DNA of 64,000 nt from Prolixibacter sp. NT017 (lineage in GTDB: Bacteria > Bacteroidota > Bacteroidia > Bacteroidales > Prolixibacteraceae), in assembly GCF_009617875.1 (NCBI RefSeq), contig NZ_BLAV01000001.1, positions 558,001 to 622,000 of the forward strand, given 5' to 3'. The notes beneath the pieces are model-generated. The model saw nothing but the letters and a program-made list of their open reading frames with translations. It was not told the DNA's origin and ran no database searches. Position 1 is the stretch's first letter. The number at the start of each line of letters is the position of its first letter. Below, piece by piece: positions 1 through 8,572 of this stretch. The translations under genes and the position numbers were made by a program.

Positions 1-40
1 TTTGTGAAATCCTTTGGGTGATTAAAAGTTGGAGTAAACC

Positions 41-204
41 AGATCGGGACTTCATTGAAAGAAGGTCCGGACTTTTTTTAAAAAAGACCGGACCTGATTG
101 AAAGGAGATCGGTACCTTCTTCAAAAAAGATCCGGACCTTGTCGTGAAAAGATCCGGACTTTCTTGAAATTAGATCGGGACCTTGTTTTATTAAAGTCCC
201 GAGG
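41..204. repeat. Degenerate 22-bp tandem array (array 1)
   Basis: Eight degenerate units begin at about 41, 63, 85, 106, 128, 150, 172 and 194, so the spacing is 22 bp with one step of 21. Each unit carries a core related to AGATCCGGACCTT followed by an A/T-rich stretch, often TTGAAA. Cores vary (TCGGGAC, GTCCGGAC, ACCGGACC, TCGGTACC, TCCGGACC) but keep their position. The array lies directly 3' of the HU-like gene. A 22-bp period does not preserve reading frame, so it is not coding. It is related in unit sequence to the array at 61866-62180. Confidence 0.8.
63..95. repeat. Inverted repeat between array units 2 and 3
   Basis: AGGTCCGGAC (63-72), a run of T, a run of A, and GACCGGACCT (86-95) form a nearly perfect inverted repeat with one mismatch. 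It could fold in RNA or cruciform DNA. It arises because neighbouring array units lie in opposite orientation around an A/T tract. It might act as a transcription barrier downstream of the HU-like gene, but this is inference. Confidence 0.6.
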
Positions 205-230
205 ATAACCAATCAATTAACCTTTATATG

Positions 231-623
231 CTATTCGGCGTGGTTGAGTTTGACGAATTCCGCGGCATTCAGTTCTTTACGGAACAGCTTTCCGGGGCGG
301 AAAGCTACTTTAGCGCCTTCAATTAAACTACTGTTAAAATCCTCTTCGGTTTCGGCAGCCTGACTTTTGGCTATCAGGTTCATGGTGCCAAAATCACCCA
401 GGTCGACAGTATAGCCGTCGGTTAGGGTTGTGGGAACAATTTGCAGGAAACCTTCGATAACCGATAATACATCCATTTCGTTGAGGGAAGAGCGGTCGGC
501 AATTTGCTTGGCAATGTAGCGGTTGTTTCTGCGTCCTTTGCTGTTGATCGACGCATAATACTTGGGATCTGCGGTAATATTACCCGGATTTTTCCGCGGT
601 ATCACCTTGTAATTGATACTCAT
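231..623 (-). CDS. HU family DNA-binding protein (Bacteroidetes HU-like type)
   Basis: This 130-residue protein matches the HU-related family common in Bacteroidota. The N-terminus (SINYKVIPRKNPGNI) and the segment GYTVDLGDFGTMNL are typical of it. The family keeps the HU/IHF fold (two helices, then a beta arm) but is longer than classical HU (about 90 residues) and has its own N-terminal strand. It would bind DNA with little specificity and shape the nucleoid, or act locally. It is monocistronic, with the next gene 168 bp upstream. Its 3' end abuts the 22-bp repeat array at 41-204. I see no exact TAnnTTTG box upstream. The family assignment is firm; the role is inferred. Confidence 0.88.
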   Translation of the reverse strand: MSINYKVIPRKNPGNITADPKYYASINSKGRRNNRYIAKQIADRSSLNEMDVLSVIEGFLQIVPTTLTDGYTVDLGDFGTMNLIAKSQAAETEEDFNSSLIEGAKVAFRPGKLFRKELNAAEFVKLNHAE

Positions 624-791
624 TTGGTTAAAAATTTAAGTTAGTAAAATAGGAGTCTATCCTGGTATTTGTCTCTTCAAGTTAGCATAATAACTATTTA
701 GAGTCAATTTAAATTTTTAATGGTATGGATATTATGATTGAGTGAATAATGGACGAAGAGGTTTTATGGTCATTAATCGTTTTTTAGCTTT

Positions 792-1268
792 TCAAGGTGT
801 CACCCGGATATACCTGATGGATGACTGGCCAGGATCAGCGCTGCCTGTCCCAAGTCCAAATGTATTATTGTCAATAAATTTCACTTCGTAGTCTTGTGTG
901 GTATCCAGCCCGTATAGTGAAAACAATTGACTGGCGATTTTCTTTTCGGTCAGAACAAACTCAAAATTGGATGAGCGACCGATGCCGGTTACCCATGTAT
1001 CTCCCACGTTGACAAACAAGTCGACATATTTGTTGTCATTTAGTTCTACAACTTTGCCCACGAAATTGCCGTTCTTATCCTCGGTGATTTTTATTTTAAT
1101 TCCGTCAAACATGGTTCTCCCCTTGAGTTGCCACGTTCCCTTAAAATTGTCGATTGGGGTTTTATGAAGAAGATTTGAATCGCAACTAAAGAACAGAAAG
1201 CTAACGAGAATAATCGTGACAGCTTTCAAAACTATCGTTTGAGGCTTTTGTTTGAACATGAGCAACAA
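792..1268 (-). CDS. Hypothetical lipoprotein, 158 aa
   Basis: I do not recognise a family. The N-terminus is a lipoprotein signal peptide: basic start, hydrophobic run, then a lipobox ending SFLFFSC with the modified cysteine at about residue 29. The mature part is small and looks beta-rich (GTWQLKGRTMFDGIKIKI, then GNFVGKVVELN), the style of short lipocalin-like or DUF-type secreted proteins with an 'F.GTWQL' opening. It is probably anchored in the inner or outer membrane facing the periplasm. A second methionine at residue 4 could be the real start. It is followed by the MFS gene on the same strand about 90 bp away, but co-transcription is uncertain. Confidence 0.7.
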   Translation of the reverse strand: MLLMFKQKPQTIVLKAVTIILVSFLFFSCDSNLLHKTPIDNFKGTWQLKGRTMFDGIKIKITEDKNGNFVGKVVELNDNKYVDLFVNVGDTWVTGIGRSSNFEFVLTEKKIASQLFSLYGLDTTQDYEVKFIDNNTFGLGTGSADPGQSSIRYIRVTP

Positions 1269-1356
1269 AGTATCAAGAGTGAAAAATCAAATTTGCTTTC
1301 CCAATTTATGAAAAATTAGGTTTGGGGTACTTGAACCGGGAAAATGTTTATGGGGG

Positions 1357-2655
1357 CTATTGTTTTCCGGAGCGAATCCCCATTTCCCGGTACACCGGTA
1401 AGATGCCTTCCCGGATTTTGGGAAGTTGGCGGGCAAACAGGAGGGCGCCCAGAACAACAGCCACACCGCCAATCGTTAACGTCAGCGGGGCACCGACGGC
1501 TTTCGCGACGGCTCCGGCAAACAAACTTCCGAAAGGCGCAGTGCCCATAAAAGCCATCGCATAAAAACTCATCACGCGGCCACGCTTGCTGTCGTCGACC
1601 ACCGTTTGAATCACCGTGTTGCTGGAGGCCATCGTCAGCATCATTCCAAGGCCGGTAATGACCATCAGTGGCATCGACAACCAGAAAAACCGGGATTGCG
1701 AAAAGGCAATCAGTCCCAGTCCGAAAACGGCAGCTGCTGCCGGAATCAGTCGTTCCAGGCCAATCACATTCTTACGCGAAGCCAGGTACATGGCGCCTGT
1801 AATGGCTCCCAGCCCTGAAGCGCCCATCAGGAAACCAAAGGTATGTGAGTCGCCGTGAAGGACCTCTTTGGCAAATACCGGCATTAGTACATTGTAAGGC
1901 ATGCCCATCAGGCTGACCAATGCCAGCAGCAGAATGATGGATTTGATGGGCGCAAAGCCAAACGTGTAGTGATAACCTTCCTTCAGTTCCTCGATGATGC
2001 GTGTCGTCTTTTTGCTGATTTGACGCGGAGTGACTTTCATATTCAGCAACGACGCGATGACCACCAGGTAACTCAGCCCGTTGATGAGGAAGCAAACACC
2101 TTCTCCGGTAACGGCAATCAACACGCCCGCAATGGAGGGGCCCAGTAATCGGGCACCGTTCACCATGGAGGAGTTCAGCGCAATGGCGTTGCCTAAATCC
2201 TGCTTCTTCTCCACCATCTCTATAACGAACGACTGCCGGGCGGGCACATCGAATGCATTGATGAGGCCAAGCAAAATGCTGAGGGCAATGATGTGCCAAA
2301 CCTGGATGATGCCGAGAAAGAAAAGCAGCGCCAGGGTAAGTGCCTGCAGCATGGCGAGTACCTGGGTGGCAATCAGAATATGGTAGCGGTTCCGGCGGTC
2401 GGTAATAACACCGGCATAGGAGGCCAGCAGGAAAGTAGGGATTTGGCCGGCAAAGCCGACAACACCTAATAGAACTACTGAGCCGGTCAGGTGATACACC
2501 AACCAAGGCATGGCGATGCGCTGAATCCAGGTACCGATGAGTGAGATGCTTTGTCCCCCGAAGAAAAGCCGGTAATTGCGGTATTGCAGCGAACGAAAGG
2601 TATTCTTTAGTCCCTTCAGGGTTTTCGACCAATGTGTGTTTCCGGGTGTATGCAT
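1357..2655 (-). CDS. MFS transporter (EntS/MFS_3-like exporter)
   Basis: This is an integral membrane transporter of the major facilitator superfamily, in the group of EntS-like and macrolide-type exporters. The conserved opening NTFRSLQYRNYRLFFGGQ is followed by GTWIQRIAMPWLVYHLTGS and the loop motif GVITDRRNRY, and the chain has about 12 hydrophobic segments. The open frame extends upstream to 2742, but the extra 29 residues do not look like an MFS N-terminus, so I take the methionine at 2655. The substrate is unknown; family members export siderophores, drugs or lipids. It is divergent from the trehalase gene, with no neighbour that names a substrate. Confidence 0.82.
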   Translation of the reverse strand: MHTPGNTHWSKTLKGLKNTFRSLQYRNYRLFFGGQSISLIGTWIQRIAMPWLVYHLTGSVVLLGVVGFAGQIPTFLLASYAGVITDRRNRYHILIATQVLAMLQALTLALLFFLGIIQVWHIIALSILLGLINAFDVPARQSFVIEMVEKKQDLGNAIALNSSMVNGARLLGPSIAGVLIAVTGEGVCFLINGLSYLVVIASLLNMKVTPRQISKKTTRIIEELKEGYHYTFGFAPIKSIILLLALVSLMGMPYNVLMPVFAKEVLHGDSHTFGFLMGASGLGAITGAMYLASRKNVIGLERLIPAAAAVFGLGLIAFSQSRFFWLSMPLMVITGLGMMLTMASSNTVIQTVVDDSKRGRVMSFYAMAFMGTAPFGSLFAGAVAKAVGAPLTLTIGGVAVVLGALLFARQLPKIREGILPVYREMGIRSGKQ

Positions 2656-3148
2656 AGAGAAGAAGTTCCATTCTCCCGGTTGGTTCTTTAACGTAAAACA
2701 CGAGATCTTTAAGCCGGGGAATGAAACCTCAAAATTAGTCATTCCCGCTTCATGTTGTCCTCAGGGGGCGTGCGTTTCATATTATGCTTTTGTTAATTGG
2801 CGATTCACCATGGGGAGAGTGAATTGAAAGTTTTTTACATAAAGTTGAATTAACGGTGAGAGCGTCTATTGGTCTGTTTTTTAATTGATAACATAATTGT
2901 TTATTCATGAAGACGGAAAGTGAGCCATTGGAAATTCTACTTGCTGCTGTTTTTTTTGCTTGAGATGTCGTATTTTTGGTTCAGAAGTTTCTGGTAGGAT
3001 GTATTGTAGGAGCAAACAAAGTTTTGCCGGAAGCTTTGGATTAAGGAAACAAACGTACCTGGTTACCCAAATGTTCTGTTATCATTAATTTGGTAAACTA
3101 TCCCGACGTGGGGTAGGTACAAGGCAATTTAGGAGTAAAATAGAGAAT
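2656..3148. other. Intergenic region between divergent MFS and trehalase genes
   Basis: No gene is visible here. On the plus strand TATTTTTG at 2971-2978 fits the Bacteroidota -7 consensus TAnnTTTG, but it lies about 170 nt before the trehalase start and has no good -33 element at 19-21 nt. A near match (TTAATTTG) lies closer to the start, at about 3087. No terminator, repeat or RNA structure was recognised. Confidence 0.4.
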
Positions 3149-4783
3149 ATGAAAAATTCTTATGCTTTCCGGCAGGCAATCCACCGACCGTTTTTCTGGC
3201 TGTTGTTAACCCTATTGGTTGCGTCCGCAACCAGTTGTCAGAAACAAACTCCTCAACCCGTCGATGTTGGCACGCCTCAGGCCCTTTATGGGCAATTATT
3301 TTACGATGTACAAAAGTCCGACATCTTCCCCGACAGTAAAACTTTCGTCGATTGTGTTCCGAAGGAATCTCCGGCGGAGATTCGAAAAGCCTATGAAACG
3401 GTTGCTGATAAGGATGATACTAAAGTGCTCAAGCAGTTCTTGGAGAAGCACTTCATTATCCCAACCTATCATCCAATCAGTAGTCCAGACACATTGCCTA
3501 TCCGTGAACATATCCGGAATCTGTGGTCAGTATTGGCGCGGCAACCCGATGTGGCCCATTCAGGAACACTTATTCCGTTGCCTAACATGTATGTAGTGCC
3601 CGGCGGACGTTTCCGCGAAGTGTACTATTGGGATAGCTATTTTACCATGTTGGGACTGGCAACCGATGGTCGGGTTGATATCATTAACTCGATGATTGAT
3701 AACTTTGCTTACCTGATTGATACCATTGGGTTTATCCCGAACGGTAACCGGACGTATTATCTCACCCGGTCGCAACCACCTTTCTTCGCATTGATGGTAA
3801 GCCTGTTGGCACGATTAAAAAAGGATGACTCAGTGTATGTGCACTATTTGCCTTACATGGTTGAAGAATATCGGTTTTGGATGCACGGAGCCAATAATGT
3901 TAACGATGCCAAGTCCGCTTGTGGGCATGTCGTTCGGATGGATGGCGGAACTTTGTTGAACAGGTATTATGATAAAGGGGATTTTCCTCGTTCGGAAGCT
4001 TATCGCGAAGACGTTCAGACGGTAAAAAAAGCATTGGCTCTTAATCCATCACTGGATACATTGAAAATGTACCGCGATATTCGATCGGCTGCTGAATCGG
4101 GATGGGACTTCTCGAGCCGTTGGCTGAAAGAAGCTCCTGATGGCAGTTTTCCTTTGTATACCATGCATACTACAGACATTGTTCCGGTCGACCTGAATGC
4201 GTTGATGTACAACATGGAAAAGACCATTGCTCAAGCTTACAAGCTGAAGGGCGATTCGACTTCCTTTGCCCGGTATGAGCAAAAAGCACAGAATCGGCTG
4301 GAGGCATTGAACCAGTATTGCTGGAATGCTGATAAAGGATACTATTTCGACTACGATTATACCACGGGAAAACAGACAGGCATTTTTTCGCTGGCCGCTG
4401 TTTATCCTCTTTTCTTCCACATGGCTTCCGCCAAACAGGCTGCCGGAATAAAGGAAATGGTTGAGGACGAGTTGCTGAAGGCAGGTGGAGTGGCCACGAC
4501 ACCCTATAATACCGGTCAGCAATGGGATTCACCCAACGGCTGGGCACCACTGCAGTGGATGACCATTCAGGGACTCCGCAATTATGATTTTAACGCATTG
4601 GCGAACGAAATCAAACAACGCTGGATGAAGGTGAACGAGGAAGTTTATCACAAGTATCACCGCGTGGAAGAGAAATACAATGTGGTCAATCCGGAAGTGC
4701 CCGGTGGTGGTGGCGAATATCCCAATCAGGACGGTTTTGGATGGACGAACGGAGTTTATCAGCGACTGGCTGCTGAAAGGTAA
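3149..4783 (+). CDS. treA: Alpha,alpha-trehalase, GH37, lipoprotein
   Basis: The enzyme hydrolyses trehalose to two glucose molecules. Both GH37 signatures are present: PGGRFREVYYWDSY from residue 151 and QWDSPNGWAP near residue 453. The family segments AESGWDFSSRW and GGGGEYPNQDGFGWTNG are also intact. The 544-residue length fits periplasmic bacterial trehalases. The N-terminus is a lipoprotein signal (LLVASATSC, cysteine 30), so the enzyme is probably membrane-anchored in the periplasm or at the surface, unlike soluble E. coli TreA. It stands alone, with an unrelated histidine kinase downstream. No trehalose transporter is visible nearby. The function is confident. Confidence 0.95.
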   Translation: MKNSYAFRQAIHRPFFWLLLTLLVASATSCQKQTPQPVDVGTPQALYGQLFYDVQKSDIFPDSKTFVDCVPKESPAEIRKAYETVADKDDTKVLKQFLEKHFIIPTYHPISSPDTLPIREHIRNLWSVLARQPDVAHSGTLIPLPNMYVVPGGRFREVYYWDSYFTMLGLATDGRVDIINSMIDNFAYLIDTIGFIPNGNRTYYLTRSQPPFFALMVSLLARLKKDDSVYVHYLPYMVEEYRFWMHGANNVNDAKSACGHVVRMDGGTLLNRYYDKGDFPRSEAYREDVQTVKKALALNPSLDTLKMYRDIRSAAESGWDFSSRWLKEAPDGSFPLYTMHTTDIVPVDLNALMYNMEKTIAQAYKLKGDSTSFARYEQKAQNRLEALNQYCWNADKGYYFDYDYTTGKQTGIFSLAAVYPLFFHMASAKQAAGIKEMVEDELLKAGGVATTPYNTGQQWDSPNGWAPLQWMTIQGLRNYDFNALANEIKQRWMKVNEEVYHKYHRVEEKYNVVNPEVPGGGGEYPNQDGFGWTNGVYQRLAAER

Positions 4784-4919
4784 CCTTTTTTATATGTTGC
4801 TCGTCATCCCAAATTAGCTGTTCCGTTGAACAGCATAGATATGGAATGATTTTTTTTCGACAACATAAAGATTTTAATTAACTTACCAACTTTAACCTGC
4901 TAACCTGGACGCTTGTTTC

Positions 4920-7900
4920 ATGATGATGAAAAACGTAACCCCGGAAGCTGACCTGATGCAAAACGACAGCGATATTGCTGAAAAGGCCTTTGATGATTTT
5001 CTCGCAATTATTTCGAGAGATGGTTCTTTCTCGATGTCTTTGTTATCTTTTCTTCAGAATTTAGCAAACGCCCGGGCCTTATCGGTTTTTTCCCGCTCCG
5101 GGGGAAAAGAATTCGACATTGTTTTTTCTAACCTTTCGGTTATCGTGCCAGATAACGAACTCCCCGATTGGTTTCCGGTCGTATATCAATGGAGCAACCA
5201 TCGAAAGCCCCGGATAATCTCTTCGAAGGAAGAGAATACTTCGGATGGAAAAACAGTTCCTGCGGATTCACTTCCGGTATTTAGTCTTCCGTTATTGGGG
5301 GGCAACAGGTTAAATGGGATGATACTGTTCTGGGGGATTCAGAATGAGGCGACTATCGATGATGACAATTTTCAGCAATTGGCTAAGATGGCTCCGGTAT
5401 TGACGCTGTTGGTTGAACAGACGGTTGAAAGGTTATCTAATGAAGCCGAAAACCATCAGGTTACTGAAGAAGGAGTTCTGCTGCCGGATAATTTTAGCTT
5501 ACATTCTTCTCTTCTTGGACATGTTCCCGGTTTGATATACCGTTGCAGGAATGATGTAGACTGGACGATGGAATATGTGAGCCGTGGGTGTGTGAAACTC
5601 ACCGGATATCAACCGGAAGAATTCATTAATAACCGGGTTATATCGTATGGTGAATTGGTTGTCGAAGAATATCGGGAGTCGCTGTGGAATGATTGGCAGC
5701 AGGCTATCGAAGAGAGAAGCGTTTATCAGGGCGAGTACCAGATTCGTACAGCCGATGGAAGTATTAAGTGGGTCTGGGAACAGGGAAGCGGAGTATACAA
5801 TGGCGATGGCGAGTTGATTGCTCTTGAGGGCATCGTAATGGATATCACGGAACGAAAAGAGACAGAGAATAACTTAAAAGAGAGCCGGGAATATAATCGA
5901 AATCTTTTTAACCTTACTTCGATTGGACTGGTATTGGCAGCGCTGGAAGGAAAACTGGTTGACATGAATTCCGCAATGCTCGAAATTATTGGGTATAGTC
6001 GTAGAGAAGCGCTAAAGTTGTCTTATTCGGATTTGATACCTCAACCCTATCGGGAAAGTGAAAAAGAACAGCTGAAAAGTTTATCACATCAGGAACATTT
6101 TGGACCATACGAAAAGGAATATATCCATAAAGACGGTCATCTCGTGCCTGTGAGGCTCAAAGGTCAGATTATGATCGAAAAAGGGGTTAAATATATTTGG
6201 GCCAGTGTTGAAGATATCACCGAACAGAAGAAAGCGGAAAAAGCACTCATTGAGAGTAAGCAAAAGTATAAATACCTGTTTCAGAATAATCCGCACCCTA
6301 TGTGGATTTACGACCTGGAGACCTGTCGTTTTATAGAAGTAAACAATGCGGCTGTTAAACATTATAAATACTCACGGACGGAATTTCTGTCAATGACGAT
6401 ACAAGATATCCGTCCGGAAGAAGATGTTCCACAGTTGATGATCGATTTGGGAAGGCATGAGGATGACTTCGACTGGGCCGGGGAGTGGCGACACAAGAAG
6501 AAAAACGGGGAAATTATTAGCGTTGCTATCAGCTCTCATCGCCTTACTTTTAATGGCCGCCCGGCACGTTTGGTTCTGGCAACTGATGTGACTGAACGAA
6601 GCAAAGCGCTGAACGCTTTACACGAAAGTGAGGAACGCTACCGCACCTTATTCAGCAATAACCATGCGGTGATGTTTTTGATTGACAAGGAAAACGGCAA
6701 TATCATTGATGTCAATCATGCCGCAGTCGACTTCTACGGATGGACATACGAAGAGCTCACTTCGATGAATATTGCGGATATCAATACGCTTTCTCCCAAC
6801 GAAATAAGGGACCGGTTGCGTCAGGTCGATTATTCAACGCATAATCACTACGAGTTTAAGCATCGGAAAGCGGATCATTCTACCTGTGATGTGGAGGTAT
6901 TTAGCGGCCCTATTATTCTTCGTGGTAAACCTATGGTGCACGCCATTGTGCACGATGTTACACCCCGGAAAAAGGCTGAGGAAATGTTGATGACCTTAAG
7001 TGTTGCGGTCGAGCAGAGCCCGGCTTCCTTTGTGATTACCGGTGCCGATGGTTTGATTCAGTATGTCAATCCTCGTTTTTCGGCCTTAACCGGATATTCA
7101 CTGGAAGATGTAAAAGGCCGGAGTCCGAGAATTATGAATCCGGGTCACCTTCCGGAAGAAGATTTCCATACAATGCTCTCTTCTTTAAGGCAGGGAAAGG
7201 AGTGGAAAGGTGAGTTTCTGAACCGTAAAAAGAACGGCAGCTTTTATTGGGAAAACGTAACAATATCGCCCATTACCAACGATGCCGGAGAAATTACTCA
7301 GTACATCGTTATCATGGAAGATGTGACCGATAAGAAACGGGCTGAAAACGAGCTGAAGAAAAGTGAGGCATCGCTGAGAGAGGCACAGGAAATTGCCCGG
7401 ATGGGAGATTGGGAGTACGATTTGGTTAACGAGACCTTACATGCGTCGGAAAACTGCAACAGCATATTTGGAATGGATTCGAGAGAAGACGGGGTATCCT
7501 ACCGTGAATTCCTCGATCGATTATTGCCAGACGATCACTACCTGGTAAAGAAAACCTTTGAGCGACTGAAGATTGAGAAGCAGATGATTGAGGAAGAGGT
7601 GCGAATCGTTCTTCCGGGAGGCCAATACCGGTGGTTAAATAATCGTATCGTTCCGTTGTTCGAAAATGGCGTACTAACCCGCCTTAAAGGTGTTGTGACC
7701 GATATTACCGAGTACAAGCAAATGGAAAAAGCGCTGGTGAAAGCGAAAGAACAGGCAGAAGAAGGAGATAAGCTGAAATCGGCTTTTCTGGCTAATATAA
7801 GTCACGAAATCAGAACACCGATGAACGCTATTGTTGGTTTTACCAATTTGCTGGAGGAGCATATCGACTCGGAAGAACGTGGACAGTTTGTTCGTATTAT

Positions 7901-8462
7901 CAATTCAAATGCTGATCATCTGTTGAATATTATAGACGATGTGATGGCTGTTTCCCGCTTGGATACGGAAGCAATACCGTTGAAAGAAACAGATTTTTGC
8001 CCATCCGAGCTCCTGGAAGACTTGCACCTATCGTTCCGTCGCGAAGTGCGAAGTAAGCCCATAACGCTGCTTAAAAGACTTCCCAATACGGCCGGACAGG
8101 ATCGTTTGACTGCTGACCGTGAGAAAATCCGACAGGTCATGTCAAGCTTTCTCTCCAACGCCATCAAATATACCCGCGAAGGAACGATTGAAGTAGGCTA
8201 CACCATTGAGGAGAGCGAGGCACGCTTTTTCGTCCGCGATACAGGAATGGGGATTCGAAAAGAAGATCAAAAAAAGATTTTCGAACGCTTTTACCGAACC
8301 GTGAGCGCTCAGAAGCAAGCTATCGGGGGAACTGGTTTGGGCCTTAGCATAGCCGAAAGCCTTGTACAATTGATGGGCGGACAAATTGGTGTGGAATCGG
8401 CTCCGAAAAAAGGCTCGGTTTTTTACTTCACAATTCCTTTGGCAGGAAACAATCAGATATAA
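4920..8462 (+). CDS. Soluble multi-PAS sensor histidine kinase, 1180 aa
   Basis: This is a large cytoplasmic sensor kinase with no signal peptide or membrane segment. An N-terminal region of about 190 residues, possibly GAF-like, is followed by about six PAS domains. They end at successive PAC motifs of the type DITERKETE, DITEQKKAE, DVTERSKAL, DVTPRKKAE, DVTDKKRAE and DITEYKQME. The kinase core has an H box (SHEIRTPMNAIVGF, phospho-acceptor His962), an N box (SSFLSNAIKYT) and G boxes (FVRDTGMGI, GGTGLGLSIAE). There is no receiver domain and no response regulator gene next to it, so the partner is elsewhere. PAS ligands (redox, oxygen, small molecules) cannot be read from the sequence. A strong terminator follows. 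Confidence 0.93.
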   Translation: MMMKNVTPEADLMQNDSDIAEKAFDDFLAIISRDGSFSMSLLSFLQNLANARALSVFSRSGGKEFDIVFSNLSVIVPDNELPDWFPVVYQWSNHRKPRIISSKEENTSDGKTVPADSLPVFSLPLLGGNRLNGMILFWGIQNEATIDDDNFQQLAKMAPVLTLLVEQTVERLSNEAENHQVTEEGVLLPDNFSLHSSLLGHVPGLIYRCRNDVDWTMEYVSRGCVKLTGYQPEEFINNRVISYGELVVEEYRESLWNDWQQAIEERSVYQGEYQIRTADGSIKWVWEQGSGVYNGDGELIALEGIVMDITERKETENNLKESREYNRNLFNLTSIGLVLAALEGKLVDMNSAMLEIIGYSRREALKLSYSDLIPQPYRESEKEQLKSLSHQEHFGPYEKEYIHKDGHLVPVRLKGQIMIEKGVKYIWASVEDITEQKKAEKALIESKQKYKYLFQNNPHPMWIYDLETCRFIEVNNAAVKHYKYSRTEFLSMTIQDIRPEEDVPQLMIDLGRHEDDFDWAGEWRHKKKNGEIISVAISSHRLTFNGRPARLVLATDVTERSKALNALHESEERYRTLFSNNHAVMFLIDKENGNIIDVNHAAVDFYGWTYEELTSMNIADINTLSPNEIRDRLRQVDYSTHNHYEFKHRKADHSTCDVEVFSGPIILRGKPMVHAIVHDVTPRKKAEEMLMTLSVAVEQSPASFVITGADGLIQYVNPRFSALTGYSLEDVKGRSPRIMNPGHLPEEDFHTMLSSLRQGKEWKGEFLNRKKNGSFYWENVTISPITNDAGEITQYIVIMEDVTDKKRAENELKKSEASLREAQEIARMGDWEYDLVNETLHASENCNSIFGMDSREDGVSYREFLDRLLPDDHYLVKKTFERLKIEKQMIEEEVRIVLPGGQYRWLNNRIVPLFENGVLTRLKGVVTDITEYKQMEKALVKAKEQAEEGDKLKSAFLANISHEIRTPMNAIVGFTNLLEEHIDSEERGQFVRIINSNADHLLNIIDDVMAVSRLDTEAIPLKETDFCPSELLEDLHLSFRREVRSKPITLLKRLPNTAGQDRLTADREKIRQVMSSFLSNAIKYTREGTIEVGYTIEESEARFFVRDTGMGIRKEDQKKIFERFYRTVSAQKQAIGGTGLGLSIAESLVQLMGGQIGVESAPKKGSVFYFTIPLAGNNQI

Positions 8463-8463
8463 A

Positions 8464-8494
8464 AGAGCCCGGAGGGAGATTCCGGGCTGCTTTT
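8464..8494. terminator. Bidirectional intrinsic terminator
   Basis: AGCCCGGA (8466-8473) pairs with TCCGGGCT (8481-8488). A T-run follows on the plus strand, and the mirror (CTTTT) on the minus strand. It sits between the convergent histidine kinase and glycosyltransferase genes and can serve both. Confidence 0.75.
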
Positions 8495-8572
8495 GTACGG
8501 GAAAATGGATTACTGTTATTTGATAAATAAATAGGAGGGACTGTGTGTGTGGCTTTGTTTCAATTCAGTCGG

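Noticed and set aside
41..204. CRISPR array
   Set aside because: The units are themselves degenerate at 22-bp period with no constant repeat and unique spacer alternation.
1772..2701. Long minus-strand frame of 309 residues
   Set aside because: It is a shadow frame inside the MFS transporter gene with no protein-like composition.
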